A DNA stretch of 64,000 nucleotides from the NCBI GenBank assembly GCA_031547595.1, contig JAVBRU010000018.1:19283-83282 (forward strand), in the 5' to 3' direction. The position numbers and the translations under genes are program-made. This DNA is from JAVBRU01 sp031547595 (GTDB lineage Bacteria > Bacillota > Clostridia > Christensenellales > Aristaeellaceae). The notes below the pieces were generated by a model, which saw nothing but the letters and a program-made list of their open reading frames with translations, searched no databases and was not told the DNA's origin. Below, one piece after another: positions 15,166 through 23,430 of this stretch; positions within the stretch are counted from its first letter, which is position 1, and the number at the start of each line of letters is the position of its first letter.

Positions 15166-15888
15166 ATGAAGTATGAGAACGGCGCGGATGTGCTGCCGGA
15201 GCGGCTGCTTCGGCAAGTGCAAAAATACGCATCCGGCAAGTTATTGTATATTCCGTCCGGCAATCCCCGGCGCGCGTGGGGCGAGACCTCGGGCTATAAG
15301 CAATACCTGACGGAGCGCAACCACGCCATCCGCACCAAATATGCAGACGGCACACCGATGGATGATCTGGCGCAGGAATACTTCCTGGCGGTCGAGAGCA
15401 TCAAGCGCATCGTGTATGCCAAGAAGGAGGGTATTTATTTGCAGTACAAAAATTCACTGGCCTCGGCGCGGCAATACGCAGCTGCGGGACAATTGGAGGA
15501 GTGGGTGCACACATACCTGCTGTCTGATGGACACAACAAGGCGTTTTCTGACGGGCTGAAGCTATTCGAGCGCTACTATCTGGGGCCTGTTTCGATGCCG
15601 CTTGCCCTGTTTGAGCGCTGCTGCGGGCCGGAGGAGCATATGAAGTTCCGTGTGCAGGAGCAGTGGTTTGACAAGCATGTGGAAGAGTTGATGCAGGTGA
15701 TTGAAGACAATGTGGATTTGCCGCCCTTGATTGTAAACTATGTGGATAATCACTTTGAGCTGAACGATGGCAATCATCGCCACGAAGCTTATGCGCGGCT
15801 GGGCATTCCGGCCTATGATGTGATCATCTGGTGCACGGAGAAAGCAGCGTATCAGGAGTTCCTGTCCAGGTACGCGGAGTACCTGTAA
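15166..15888 (+). CDS. CD3324-type HTH fused to ParB/Srx-like domain
   Basis: The protein has 240 residues in two parts. Residues 1-90 match the CD3324 family: MKYENGADVLPERLLRQVQ, LLYIPSG, RRAWGETSGYKQYLTERN, then a Mor-like helix-turn-helix DDLAQEYFLAVESIKRIVY. The C-terminal part ends in a ParB/sulfiredoxin-like module, with PPLIVNYVDNHFELNDGNHRHEAYARLGIPAYDVIIW. There the ELNDGNHRHEA loop corresponds to the GxxR nucleotide-binding loop of ParB-like domains. The start is ATG 15166, with GGAGGAAGGGGG upstream. A DNA-binding and nucleotide-binding or kinase-like role is inferred from the parts; the combination itself is not one I know to be characterised. Confidence 0.72.
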   Translation: MKYENGADVLPERLLRQVQKYASGKLLYIPSGNPRRAWGETSGYKQYLTERNHAIRTKYADGTPMDDLAQEYFLAVESIKRIVYAKKEGIYLQYKNSLASARQYAAAGQLEEWVHTYLLSDGHNKAFSDGLKLFERYYLGPVSMPLALFERCCGPEEHMKFRVQEQWFDKHVEELMQVIEDNVDLPPLIVNYVDNHFELNDGNHRHEAYARLGIPAYDVIIWCTEKAAYQEFLSRYAEYL

Positions 15889-15947
15889 CACAGAGCGACA
15901 CGCATGGAATCCCCACCCACCGCATAGGATGCCACGAGGTGATAGGC

Positions 15948-16937
15948 ATGCAAATCCTCCTGGCAGTATTGTGCGTGGTGGGGGCTGTGGTGGGCGCGGG
16001 GTTTGCCTCCGGGCGGGAAATCGTGTCCTTTTTTACGCGGTATGGCGCGTTCTCGTGGGTGTGCGCGGTGGTGGCCGCAGTGGCGATGATGCTGCTGATA
16101 GACGCGATTTTGCGGCGCAGTCGGCAAGGAATCACGGGATTATTGCCCGAGGGGCGGCTGAAAGTTCCGGCCATGCTGCTGCTGATGCTGCTCTACATCA
16201 TCACGGGCGGCGGCATGGTGGCGGCCGGGGGCGAGTTGTGGGCGCTGACCGTGCCGCTGCACAGCGCGTATACGCTGGGGATGGTGTGCACGCTGGGGCT
16301 GGGGCTGCTGAGCATGCGCTATGGTATGAAGCCGCTGTCCTATCTGGGCTGGGCGCTGGTGCCGCTGATGCTGGCTGCGTTTGTGCTGTGCATGGGCTTG
16401 CCCTCTGCCAAGGAGGGGGGCGCGCCGCCCGTCCTCGGATTTGCCCAAAACGCCACCGGCATCATCGGTGCGCTGTGCTATGCGGGGTTCAATATCACGC
16501 TGGCGCTGGGTGTTTTGTGTGATGTGGGGCAGGATTGCAGCCCGCGCAAGGGCTGCCGCACTGCGGCTTGGGCAGGCGGCGCGCTGGGTGCACTGCTGCT
16601 ATTGGCCAATGCCGCATTCCTCCCGCACCTTGCCACAGTGGACAACGCGGCGCTGCCCACCGTCCTGCTGCTTCGGGAATACGGCCTTACGGGCTTTTAT
16701 CTGTCGGCAGCAATGCTATATTTGGCTATATTGACCACGCTGCTGGCAGTGATGCAGGGTTTGTATTCATTGCTTCAAAGCCGCACGCGTCACCCGGGCT
16801 GCATCATGACGGTGGCGCTGCTGATCGTGGCGCTGGGCGGGTTTGAGCGCATCGTGTCCGTTGCCTACCCGGCACTGGGCGCGCTGTGCTTTGTTTTGCT
16901 ATGCGTTGCATTTGTTTCGCGAAAACCAAAAGTGTAA
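15948..16937 (+). CDS. YkvI-family membrane protein
   Basis: This 329-residue integral membrane protein has about ten hydrophobic segments. It begins MQILLAVLCVVGAVVGAGFASGREIVSFFTRYG, the first-helix signature (GAGFASGRE) of the YkvI family within the APC/LeuT-fold superfamily of branched-chain or other amino-acid-like transporters. Substrate unknown. The start is ATG 15948, with GAGGTG 7 bases upstream; a GTG at 15939 is in frame but overlaps the RBS. It stands alone between the CD3324-ParB gene and the pyrophosphatase. Confidence 0.82.
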   Translation: MQILLAVLCVVGAVVGAGFASGREIVSFFTRYGAFSWVCAVVAAVAMMLLIDAILRRSRQGITGLLPEGRLKVPAMLLLMLLYIITGGGMVAAGGELWALTVPLHSAYTLGMVCTLGLGLLSMRYGMKPLSYLGWALVPLMLAAFVLCMGLPSAKEGGAPPVLGFAQNATGIIGALCYAGFNITLALGVLCDVGQDCSPRKGCRTAAWAGGALGALLLLANAAFLPHLATVDNAALPTVLLLREYGLTGFYLSAAMLYLAILTTLLAVMQGLYSLLQSRTRHPGCIMTVALLIVALGGFERIVSVAYPALGALCFVLLCVAFVSRKPKV

Positions 16938-16994
16938 AGGATTTTTCGCCGCCGTGTCGAATTAACAACAGATATTATGTTGAAGGAGCACTGC

Positions 16995-17540
16995 ATGAGC
17001 AACATTTGGCACGACATCAATCCCCAGCGCATCACCCCCGAAGATTTTATTTGCGTGGTGGAGATCCCCAAAGGCAGCAAGACCAAGTATGAGCTGGACA
17101 AAGAAACCGGCCACATCATGCTGGACCGCATATTGTACACCTCCACCCACTATCCGGCCAATTATGGCTTTATTCCGCGCACGTATGGCGATGATCTTGA
17201 CCCGCTGGACGTGTTGCTGATTTGCAGCGAGCCGCTTTTGCCTATGACACTGGTGCGCGCATATCCCATCGGCATGATCTCCATGCTGGATAACGGGCGG
17301 CATGACGAAAAAATCATTGCCATCCCCTTTGACGAGCCGAACTATAACCAATACCGCGCCATTGAAGAACTGCCGCCCCATATTTTCACCGAAATGCGAC
17401 ACTTCTTCTCTGTATACAAATCTCTTGAAAACAAAGAAACCGTGGTGGATGAGGTGTCCGGCGCGCCCGAAGCGATTCGGACTGTTCGCAATGCCATCGA
17501 AGCATACATCGAAAAATTCTGCCGTGGCTGCGCACATTAA
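16995..17540 (+). CDS. ppa: Inorganic pyrophosphatase, family I
   Basis: This 181-residue soluble enzyme hydrolyses PPi to phosphate. Family I hallmarks are EIPKGSKTKYELDKETG near the N-terminus, YPANYGFIPRTYGDDLDPLDVLL (about 52-74) containing the DxDPxD metal-binding aspartates, and a KIIAIPFDEPNYNQYR loop. The start is ATG 16995, with AAGGAG 7 bases upstream. It lies directly ahead of the vanR promoter. A 15-bp palindrome TTAAGAAATTCTTAA at its 3' end (17538-17552) overlaps the start of the putative VanR site. Confidence 0.95.
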   Translation: MSNIWHDINPQRITPEDFICVVEIPKGSKTKYELDKETGHIMLDRILYTSTHYPANYGFIPRTYGDDLDPLDVLLICSEPLLPMTLVRAYPIGMISMLDNGRHDEKIIAIPFDEPNYNQYRAIEELPPHIFTEMRHFFSVYKSLENKETVVDEVSGAPEAIRTVRNAIEAYIEKFCRGCAH

Positions 17541-17544
17541 GAAA

Positions 17545-17601
17545 TTCTTAATCATTTCTATGCAAAGCCTTTCAATATCCCGCTGCTGACTGCGCTATAC
17601 T
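17545..17601 (+). promoter_or_regulatory. vanR promoter with putative VanR box
   Basis: TTCTTAATCATTTC begins at 17545 and a TATACT -10 at 17596, exactly 51 bp apart. The vanW promoter has TTCTTAATAAATTC and TACACT at the same 51-bp distance. The -35 region is poor, as expected for an activated promoter. Autoactivation by the response regulator is inferred. Confidence 0.6.
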
Positions 17602-17620
17602 ATGCATGGGAGGTGGCAAC

Positions 17621-18325
17621 ATGGGCGACAGCATCCTGGTGGTGGACGACGAGCGCGAGATTGCCGACCTGGTCGAGCTTTATTTGCGAAACGAAAACTA
17701 TACCGTTTATAAGTTTTACACGGCTGAGGACGCGCTGCATTGCATCGAGCAAACAGCGCTGGACTTGGCCATTTTGGATATCATGCTGCCGGGCACGAGC
17801 GGGCTGAGCATTTGCCAAAAAATCCGGGACAAGCACAGCTATCCCGTGATTATGCTGACGGCCAAGGATTCCGAGGTGGACAAGATCACCGGGCTCACCC
17901 TTGGCGCGGATGACTATATCACCAAGCCTTTCCGCCCGCTGGAGCTGGTGGCGCGGGTGAAGGCACAGCTGCGGCGCTATAAGCGCTACAACACCGCCGC
18001 ACAAGAGGCGGCGCCGGCGGAAGATGTGATTGCACACGGTGCGCTTTTGATCGACATTAGTACGCATGAGTGCTTCCTCAACGAGCGCGCACTGGCGCTC
18101 ACGCCTACCGAGTTTTCTATCCTGCGCATTTTGTGCGAGCAGCGCGGCAGCGTAGTCAGTGCCGAACAGCTTTTTCATGCCATCTGGGGCGACGAGTATT
18201 ATACCAAGAACAACAACACCATTACCGTGCACATCCGCCACCTGCGCGAGAAAATGGGCGATACGGGCGAGAACCCGCAGTACATCAAAACAGTATGGGG
18301 GGTCGGCTACAAAATTGAAAAATAA
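17621..18325 (+). CDS. vanR: VanR-type OmpR-family response regulator
   Basis: This is a 234-residue two-domain response regulator. The receiver domain has acidic residues in VVDDE (7-11), the phosphoacceptor Asp in LAILDIMLPGTSG (about 49-61), Thr in VIMLTAKDS, and Lys in DDYITKPF. The C-terminal OmpR winged helix has ALTPTEFSILRILCEQRG and NNTITVHIRHLREKMGD, ending TVWGVGYKIEK. The sequence style and the following VanS, VanW, ligase and racemase place it with VanR of VanG-like clusters. The start is ATG 17621, with GGGAGGTGG. Predicted to activate its own promoter and the vanW promoter. Confidence 0.88.
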   Translation: MGDSILVVDDEREIADLVELYLRNENYTVYKFYTAEDALHCIEQTALDLAILDIMLPGTSGLSICQKIRDKHSYPVIMLTAKDSEVDKITGLTLGADDYITKPFRPLELVARVKAQLRRYKRYNTAAQEAAPAEDVIAHGALLIDISTHECFLNERALALTPTEFSILRILCEQRGSVVSAEQLFHAIWGDEYYTKNNNTITVHIRHLREKMGDTGENPQYIKTVWGVGYKIEK

Positions 18326-19409
18326 CAAGCGGAAGATGTTTAGCAGCGAGCTGTCCAAGCAGGTATTCACGCAGTTTTTCATCGCGCTGATTCTCTATTT
18401 GATTGGGATCACGGTGCTGATGGTTGCGTGCAAGCTGATCTTTTCCACGTTTGTCCGCAGCCTTGACAGGACGCTGTATAGCCTGTTGTGGTATATCAAC
18501 GACAACCTGTTTTCAGTGCTCATCCTGTGCTTCCTGCTGGGCTTCATCGTGCTCTTTGCTATCTATTGGCGCAAAACCCTGGGCTATATCGACATCATTG
18601 CCGAGGCCAGCGAAAAACTGGTTACGCCGCAGGAGGAGTGGATCAGCCTGCCCGTGGCACTCAAGCAAGTGGAAGAGCGCATGAACCAGGTCAAGCAGGA
18701 CGCCCTTCGTAACGCGCGCCTGGCCAAGGAATCCGAACAGCGCAAGAACGACCTGATTGTCTACCTGGCGCACGATATCAAAACGCCGCTCACCTCTGTC
18801 ATTGGCTATCTCAGCCTCATGGACGAAGCGCCGGATATGCCCCTTGAGCAGCGTGCCAAGTACACCCGCATCACCCTTGACAAGGCGCACCGCCTCGAAC
18901 AACTGATTAATGAGTTTTTTGAGATTACACGCTATAACCTGCAGGCCATCACCCTCAGCAAACATCGCGTAGACCTGAGCTACCTGCTGATGCAATTAAC
19001 CGATGAGTTTTACCCGCAGCTTCATGCCAGCGGCAAGAGTGCAAAGCTGCATTTGCCAGAGGATTTGATCACCATCGGCGATGGGGACAAGCTGGCGCGC
19101 GTGTTCAACAACATCCTCAAAAACGCGGTGGCGTATAGCGCGCCTGAAAGCGTGATCGACATTGCGGCAGTACGCGATGCGGGCAAGGTGCGCATCACCT
19201 TCGAAAACGACGGCAGCATCCCGCCCGAAAAACTGAACGCCATATTTGAGAAGTTTTTTCGCCTGGATGACGCGCGTTCCAGCGGCACCGGCGGTGCGGG
19301 GCTGGGCCTTGCCATCGCCAAGGAGATTGTCACCCTGCACGGCGGCAGCATCTATGCCAAGAGCACGGATGGAAGAACGACCTTTACGGTGGAATTGCCC
19401 ACGGCGTAG
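18315..19409 (+). CDS. vanS: VanS-type sensor histidine kinase
   Basis: This 364-residue membrane kinase has two transmembrane helices near the N-terminus (QVFTQFFIALILYLIGITVLMVACKLIF and NLFSVLILCFLLGFIVLFAIYW) with a short external loop. A membrane-proximal linker IDIIAEASEKLV and a coiled coil follow. The H-box is YLAHDIKTPLTSVIGYLS. The ATPase domain has an N box (NNILKNAVAYS), a G1-like segment and GTGGAGLGLAIAKEIVTLHGG. The likely start is TTG 18315 (MKNNKRKMF...), overlapping vanR by 11 bases; ATG 18336 is an alternative. Partner of VanR; it probably senses cell-wall stress or glycopeptide, by analogy. Confidence 0.85.
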   Translation: MKNNKRKMFSSELSKQVFTQFFIALILYLIGITVLMVACKLIFSTFVRSLDRTLYSLLWYINDNLFSVLILCFLLGFIVLFAIYWRKTLGYIDIIAEASEKLVTPQEEWISLPVALKQVEERMNQVKQDALRNARLAKESEQRKNDLIVYLAHDIKTPLTSVIGYLSLMDEAPDMPLEQRAKYTRITLDKAHRLEQLINEFFEITRYNLQAITLSKHRVDLSYLLMQLTDEFYPQLHASGKSAKLHLPEDLITIGDGDKLARVFNNILKNAVAYSAPESVIDIAAVRDAGKVRITFENDGSIPPEKLNAIFEKFFRLDDARSSGTGGAGLGLAIAKEIVTLHGGSIYAKSTDGRTTFTVELPTA

Positions 19410-19433
19410 GGGAGGGAGGACCGGGGGTGCGCT

Positions 19434-19481
19434 GGGCTCTGCCCCAGTCCCCGCTTCTGTATCCTTCGATGATATTGAGTG
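19434..19481. repeat. Dispersed intergenic repeat
   Basis: CTCTGCCCCAGT followed by TGTATCCTTCGATGATATTGAGTG. It resembles 26091-26124 (CTCTGCCCCCAGT ... TGTACCTTTCGATGATGCTTGAGTG). Both lie just after the stop of a two-gene operon. Confidence 0.5.
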
Positions 19482-19533
19482 ATCGTGTGCGTGCAAAAAC
19501 TTTTTAGTCCAATCCTTACTCGCTCTTCACATT

Positions 19534-19590
19534 TTCTTAATAAATTCATCAGCCGATGTTCAAAAATAGCTCGTCCTGATACGGTACACT
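19534..19590 (+). promoter_or_regulatory. vanW operon promoter with putative VanR box
   Basis: TTCTTAATAAATTC starts at 19534 and the TACACT -10 at 19585, the same 51-bp spacing as in the vanR promoter. TTCAA and CTGA blocks also recur within one base of the same offsets. The predicted activator is VanR. Confidence 0.6.
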
Positions 19591-19647
19591 GTGTGTCGTA
19601 GGGGCGAGCTTCTTTGTTCCTGCAAATTCTGCAAAGCAGGTGATTGG

Positions 19648-20484
19648 ATGTCCCGAAAGAGATTGACACAAATGTTTCCCGGGCTGCTGCCGCTTCGGCT
19701 GCGCCAGCGCAAGTTCTGCTTCTATCTGCGCATGAAAATGGACGGGCAGGCGTATGCCCGGACGCTGCATTCGCTGCAGCTGCCCCACAAGCTGTTTCAG
19801 GCGGGCGGTGCGATGTACAACAGCGATACGGGGTTTGATATGGAATATCAACGCAACAAGGTGCACAATCTGCGGCTGGTGGCGCGGATGCTGGACGGGC
19901 TATTGATCAAGCCGGGGGAGACATTCTCCTTCTGGCACGCGGCGAGGCATGCGGACAGGGAGAACCCGTTCAAGGACGGGCTGACGGTAAAGGACGGGCA
20001 ATTGACCACCGCGCCGGGCGGCGGCTTGTGCCAGATGAGCAATCTGCTGTTCTGGGTGTTCCTGCACGCGCCGCTGACCATTGTGGAGCGGCATACCCAT
20101 GAACTAAAGGATTTCCCCTCGCCCAGCCAGGATGCGCCAGAGGGCGTGGATGCGACGGTCAGCGAGGGCTGGCTGGATCTGAAGGTGCGAAACGATACCC
20201 ATTACACCTTCCAGATCAGCATCGGGTTTGATGAGGAATGCATCTATGGCAGCCTGTATGCTGATCAGCCGATGCCCTGCCGTTATCATATTGTGGGACG
20301 GGACCTCAACTATTTCCAAAAAGGCAGCACGGTGTACGAGAAGATCACCATCCTGCGTCAGCAGGTGGACAAGGACACGGGCTGTGTGCTCAATGAAACG
20401 CCGCTCTATCATAACTTATGCCGCATCGGTTATCAGCTGCCGGTGGGCACCCCTGTGTGGGAGAAAGGAAATGACTATGCCTAA
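19648..20484 (+). CDS. vanW: VanW family protein
   Basis: This 278-residue protein of the VanW family is found in VanB and VanG glycopeptide-resistance clusters; its role is unresolved. It has the conserved block YNSDTGFDMEYQRNKVHNLRL, KPGETFSFWHAA, GLTVKDGQLTTAPGGGLCQMSNLLFWVFLHA and VERHTHELKDFPSP (about 70-170). There is no obvious signal peptide. The start is ATG 19648, with CAGGTG upstream; longer in-frame starts lack an RBS. Its 3' end overlaps the ligase gene by 8 bases, so the two are co-transcribed. It follows a promoter that matches the vanR promoter. Confidence 0.88.
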   Translation: MSRKRLTQMFPGLLPLRLRQRKFCFYLRMKMDGQAYARTLHSLQLPHKLFQAGGAMYNSDTGFDMEYQRNKVHNLRLVARMLDGLLIKPGETFSFWHAARHADRENPFKDGLTVKDGQLTTAPGGGLCQMSNLLFWVFLHAPLTIVERHTHELKDFPSPSQDAPEGVDATVSEGWLDLKVRNDTHYTFQISIGFDEECIYGSLYADQPMPCRYHIVGRDLNYFQKGSTVYEKITILRQQVDKDTGCVLNETPLYHNLCRIGYQLPVGTPVWEKGNDYA

Positions 20485-21523
20485 AATGACCTTGGCCGTG
20501 CTGTTTGGCGGCAATTCTTCCGAATATGAAGTCTCTTTGCAATCTGCGCATGCGGTGCTGTGTCATATCGATACGGCGCTGTATGATGTGATTCCCCTGG
20601 GTATCACGCGCACAGGGGAGTGGTATTGGTTCACTGGCGATATTGCGAAGGTGAAAGACAACACCTGGTATAGCCCGGCGGACTGTGTGAGCGTGATGAT
20701 TGCGCCCAGCCCGCAGGTGCATGGCATGGTAATATTGGACGGGGAGATGAACAGCGTACGCCTGGATGCCGCGCTGCCTGTGCTGCATGGCAAGAATGGC
20801 GAGGACGGCACGGTGCAGGGGCTGCTTCAGCTGGCGGGCATTCCAATCATCGGCTGCAATACGCTGGCCAGCGCGCTTTGCATGGACAAGCACCGTGCGC
20901 ATCAGGCGGCCAAGGCGGCGGGCATTCTGGTGCCCCGCGCGTTTACGGTGCGCCGGGACGCGCCTGTAGAAGAGGCATTGATGCGTGCGGAGGCATTTGG
21001 GTTTCCGCTGTTTGTAAAACCCGTCAAGGCAGGTTCGTCCTTTGGCATCACCAAGGTAAACAGCAGGCTTTCCCTGCCAAATGCGCTGGCGTTGGCCTGG
21101 CAGCATGATGATACCGCCATTGTGGAAGAAGCGATCCCCGGGTTTGAGGTGGGCTGCGCCGTGATGGGGGATGGAGAACTGGTGGTGGGTGAGGTGGACG
21201 AAATCGAGCTAAGCAATGGCTTCTTTGATTACTTTGAAAAATACAACCTCAGCACCTCCAGCATCCACGTACCCGCGCGGATTTCGTCCAAGCAGGCGCA
21301 GGCGGTGAAGGAAACGGCCAAGGTGCTGTATCAGGCGCTGGGCTGCAGCGGGTTTGCGCGGGTGGACATGTTCCTCACCCCGGCGGGCGATATCGTGTTC
21401 AACGAGGTCAACACCATCCCCGGTTTCACACCCCACAGCCGTTTTCCCAGTATGATGAAGGCTGCGGGCATGGGGTTTGAGCAGGTGCTTAAGCATATTC
21501 TGAAAGGAGTAGTGAGCGCATGA
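20477..21523 (+). CDS. vanG: VanG-type D-alanine-D-X ligase
   Basis: This 348-residue ATP-grasp ligase joins D-Ala to a second D-residue for peptidoglycan precursors. Visible are VLFGGNSSEYEVSLQSA (N-terminal D-Ala site), LHGKNGEDGTVQGLLQLAGIP, the ATP-grasp PLFVKPVKAGSSFGITKV, and the C-terminal NEVNTIPGFTPHSRFPSM. The omega-loop region FFDYFEKYNLSTSSIHVPARIS resembles VanG-type (D-Ser) ligases, and the VanW and racemase neighbours agree. D-Ser specificity is inferred from this resemblance, not proven. The start is ATG 20477, with GAAAGGAA. It overlaps vanW and, by ATGA, the racemase gene. Confidence 0.87.
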   Translation: MPKMTLAVLFGGNSSEYEVSLQSAHAVLCHIDTALYDVIPLGITRTGEWYWFTGDIAKVKDNTWYSPADCVSVMIAPSPQVHGMVILDGEMNSVRLDAALPVLHGKNGEDGTVQGLLQLAGIPIIGCNTLASALCMDKHRAHQAAKAAGILVPRAFTVRRDAPVEEALMRAEAFGFPLFVKPVKAGSSFGITKVNSRLSLPNALALAWQHDDTAIVEEAIPGFEVGCAVMGDGELVVGEVDEIELSNGFFDYFEKYNLSTSSIHVPARISSKQAQAVKETAKVLYQALGCSGFARVDMFLTPAGDIVFNEVNTIPGFTPHSRFPSMMKAAGMGFEQVLKHILKGVVSA

Positions 21524-22671
21524 ACGGGCAGGCGCGCGCTTGGCGGGAGCTGGATTTAGACGCCCTCCAAAACAACGTCAACGTCCTTCGCGGCCTGTTG
21601 CCGCAAGGCTGCGCGTTGATGGCGGTGGTGAAGGCCAATGCGTACGGGCACGGCGCGGTGCCCGTGGCGCGGGCACTGAATGCAGAGGGCATTGATCATT
21701 TTTGCGTGGCCACCGTTGCCGAGGGCGTGGAGCTTCGAAGCGCGGGTATCATGGGTGAAATCCTGGTGCTGGGCTATACGCATCCCAGCCAGTTTGAGCT
21801 GCTATACCGGCATCAGCTGACCCAGACCCTGGTGGACGTGGGCTATGCCGCCCTGCTGAATGCCTATGGCAAGCCGCTAATGGCCCACATCAAGGTGGAT
21901 ACCGGCATGCACCGGCTGGGGGAGAAATGGACGAACACGGAGGCGCTGGCCGGCATGTTTTCCTTGCCGCACATCCGCATCACCGGTATGTTTACGCATT
22001 TGGCCACGGCGGATGGGGAAGGTACTGCCGAAAAGGCATTCGCGAAGCAGCAGATCGAGCGGTTTTATGCCGTTGTACATGTGCTGGAGGGGCGGGGTAT
22101 TCCCCGGCCGCGGCTGCACATCCAAAGCAGCGCGGGCATCTTCCATCACTCTGAATTGCACTGTGATGGCGCGCGGCCGGGCATGGCGCTGTATGGTATG
22201 CTCAGTAATACCATGGTGAAAGGCTTGCAGCCCGTGCTGAATGTGCGCACGCGGGTGGCCGCGCTTCGCGAGGTGGCGGCAGGGGATAGCGTGGGCTATG
22301 GGCTTGACTATACTGCGCAGCGGCCTTTGCATGTGGCCACCCTCAGCATCGGCTATGCAGACGGCATTCCACGGCAGTTGCAGGGTGGCCATGTGTTGAT
22401 CGGCGCAAAAAAAGCGCCCTTGATCGGGCGCATCTGTATGGATGCTATGATGGCGGATGTGACGGATATTCCCGGCGTTTTGCCCGGAGACATTGCCACT
22501 GTGCTAGGCAGCGCGGGCAATCAGCGCATCACCGCCTGCGATATCGCAGTGCAGGCAGGCACAATCGCCAATGAGGTGCTCAGCCGCCTTGGCGAACGGC
22601 TGGAAATCAGAGCAGCGATGCCGCAGCTTTGTCCAGCAGCAGGGTCACATGTGTGTGTGCGCGCAGGATAG
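21520..22671 (+). CDS. vanT: Alanine/serine racemase, VanT-like racemase domain
   Basis: This 383-residue PLP-dependent fold-type III racemase makes D-Ala or D-Ser. The PLP lysine is Lys38 in AVVKANAYGHG, and the catalytic tyrosine of the other monomer is Tyr260 in VGYGLDY. HIKVDTGMHRLG, SIGYADGIPR and GRICMDAMMADVT are also present. It resembles the cytoplasmic half of VanT but lacks VanT's N-terminal multi-span membrane domain, so it is a soluble racemase. ATGA coupling to the ligase suggests it supplies the ligase substrate. The C-terminus runs about 65 bases into the convergent nagB gene. After ERLEIR the tail (AAMPQLCPAAGSH...) looks non-homologous, suggesting the ancestral stop was lost. 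Confidence 0.85.
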   Translation: MNGQARAWRELDLDALQNNVNVLRGLLPQGCALMAVVKANAYGHGAVPVARALNAEGIDHFCVATVAEGVELRSAGIMGEILVLGYTHPSQFELLYRHQLTQTLVDVGYAALLNAYGKPLMAHIKVDTGMHRLGEKWTNTEALAGMFSLPHIRITGMFTHLATADGEGTAEKAFAKQQIERFYAVVHVLEGRGIPRPRLHIQSSAGIFHHSELHCDGARPGMALYGMLSNTMVKGLQPVLNVRTRVAALREVAAGDSVGYGLDYTAQRPLHVATLSIGYADGIPRQLQGGHVLIGAKKAPLIGRICMDAMMADVTDIPGVLPGDIATVLGSAGNQRITACDIAVQAGTIANEVLSRLGERLEIRAAMPQLCPAAGSHVCVRAG

Positions 22672-23326
22672 ATGCCTGCACCGCAGGGGCGATATCGCCA
22701 TGCACAGTGTTGTAAATAGCATTGGCTTTGTCTGCGCCCATGGCGATTAGCACGATTTCCTTGGCTTCCATGATGCCGCCAATACCCAGCGAAATGGCGC
22801 TGCGTGGCACCTGATCCTCGCTCTCGAAAAAGCGGCGATTGGCATCAATCGTGCTCTGGGTGAGCGCCACCACGTGGGTGCCATAAATAAAGGAATCCCC
22901 CGGCTCGTTAAAGCCGATGTGGCCGTTGCGGCCAATGCCCAACAATTGCAAATCGATGCCGCCGCTTGCGCGGATGGCGGCGTCGTAACGCACGCATTCC
23001 GCCTGCATATCGGCGGCGTTGCCATCGGGCAGGTAGGTGGCCTTTATGTTGATGCCGTGGAAAAGCTGCTCCTGCATAAAGGCGTGATAGCTGCACACAT
23101 GGGCAGAGGGCAGGCCGCAGTATTCGTCCAGGTTGAAGCTGATGGTGTTGGAGAAATCCAGCACGCCTGCGCGGTGCATGGCGATCAATTGGCCATAGCA
23201 GCCGATGGGGGAGGAGCCGGTGGCAAGGCCCAGCACGCTGGCCGGTTTGTTGAGGATTTGCGCCGCAAAAATCGTGGCGGCTGCGTGGCTGACCTGCTGG
23301 GCGTTATCATACACATGGATTTGCAT
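22607..23326 (-). CDS. nagB: Glucosamine-6-phosphate deaminase
   Basis: This 239-residue enzyme converts glucosamine-6-phosphate to fructose-6-phosphate and ammonia. NagB signatures are LGLATGSSPIGCYGQLI (33-49), FNLDEYCGL (about 64-72) with the catalytic Asp, LLGIGRNGHIGFNEPG (about 130-145), and LGIGGIMEAKEIVLIAMGADKA. AGGAGGG precedes ATG 23326. It has its own promoter (23368-23397) and no nagA beside it. The gene may recycle amino sugars from wall turnover. Its last 65 bases overlap the end of the racemase gene on the opposite strand. Confidence 0.95.
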   Translation of the reverse strand: MQIHVYDNAQQVSHAAATIFAAQILNKPASVLGLATGSSPIGCYGQLIAMHRAGVLDFSNTISFNLDEYCGLPSAHVCSYHAFMQEQLFHGINIKATYLPDGNAADMQAECVRYDAAIRASGGIDLQLLGIGRNGHIGFNEPGDSFIYGTHVVALTQSTIDANRRFFESEDQVPRSAISLGIGGIMEAKEIVLIAMGADKANAIYNTVHGDIAPAVQASILRAHTHVTLLLDKAAASLL

Positions 23327-23367
23327 GGGAAGTCCCTCCTGTGATTCGTTCTGATTGAATGCATTCT

Positions 23368-23397
23368 ATTATAACATACAAATGAACAAACTGACAA
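23368..23397 (-). promoter_or_regulatory. nagB promoter
   Basis: On the minus strand: TTGTCA (23397-23392), 18 bp, TATAAT (23373-23368), about 42 bases upstream of nagB. Confidence 0.72.
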
Positions 23398-23430
23398 GGA
23401 CTATTGCAGTTTTCTGCAATTCTTTATACC

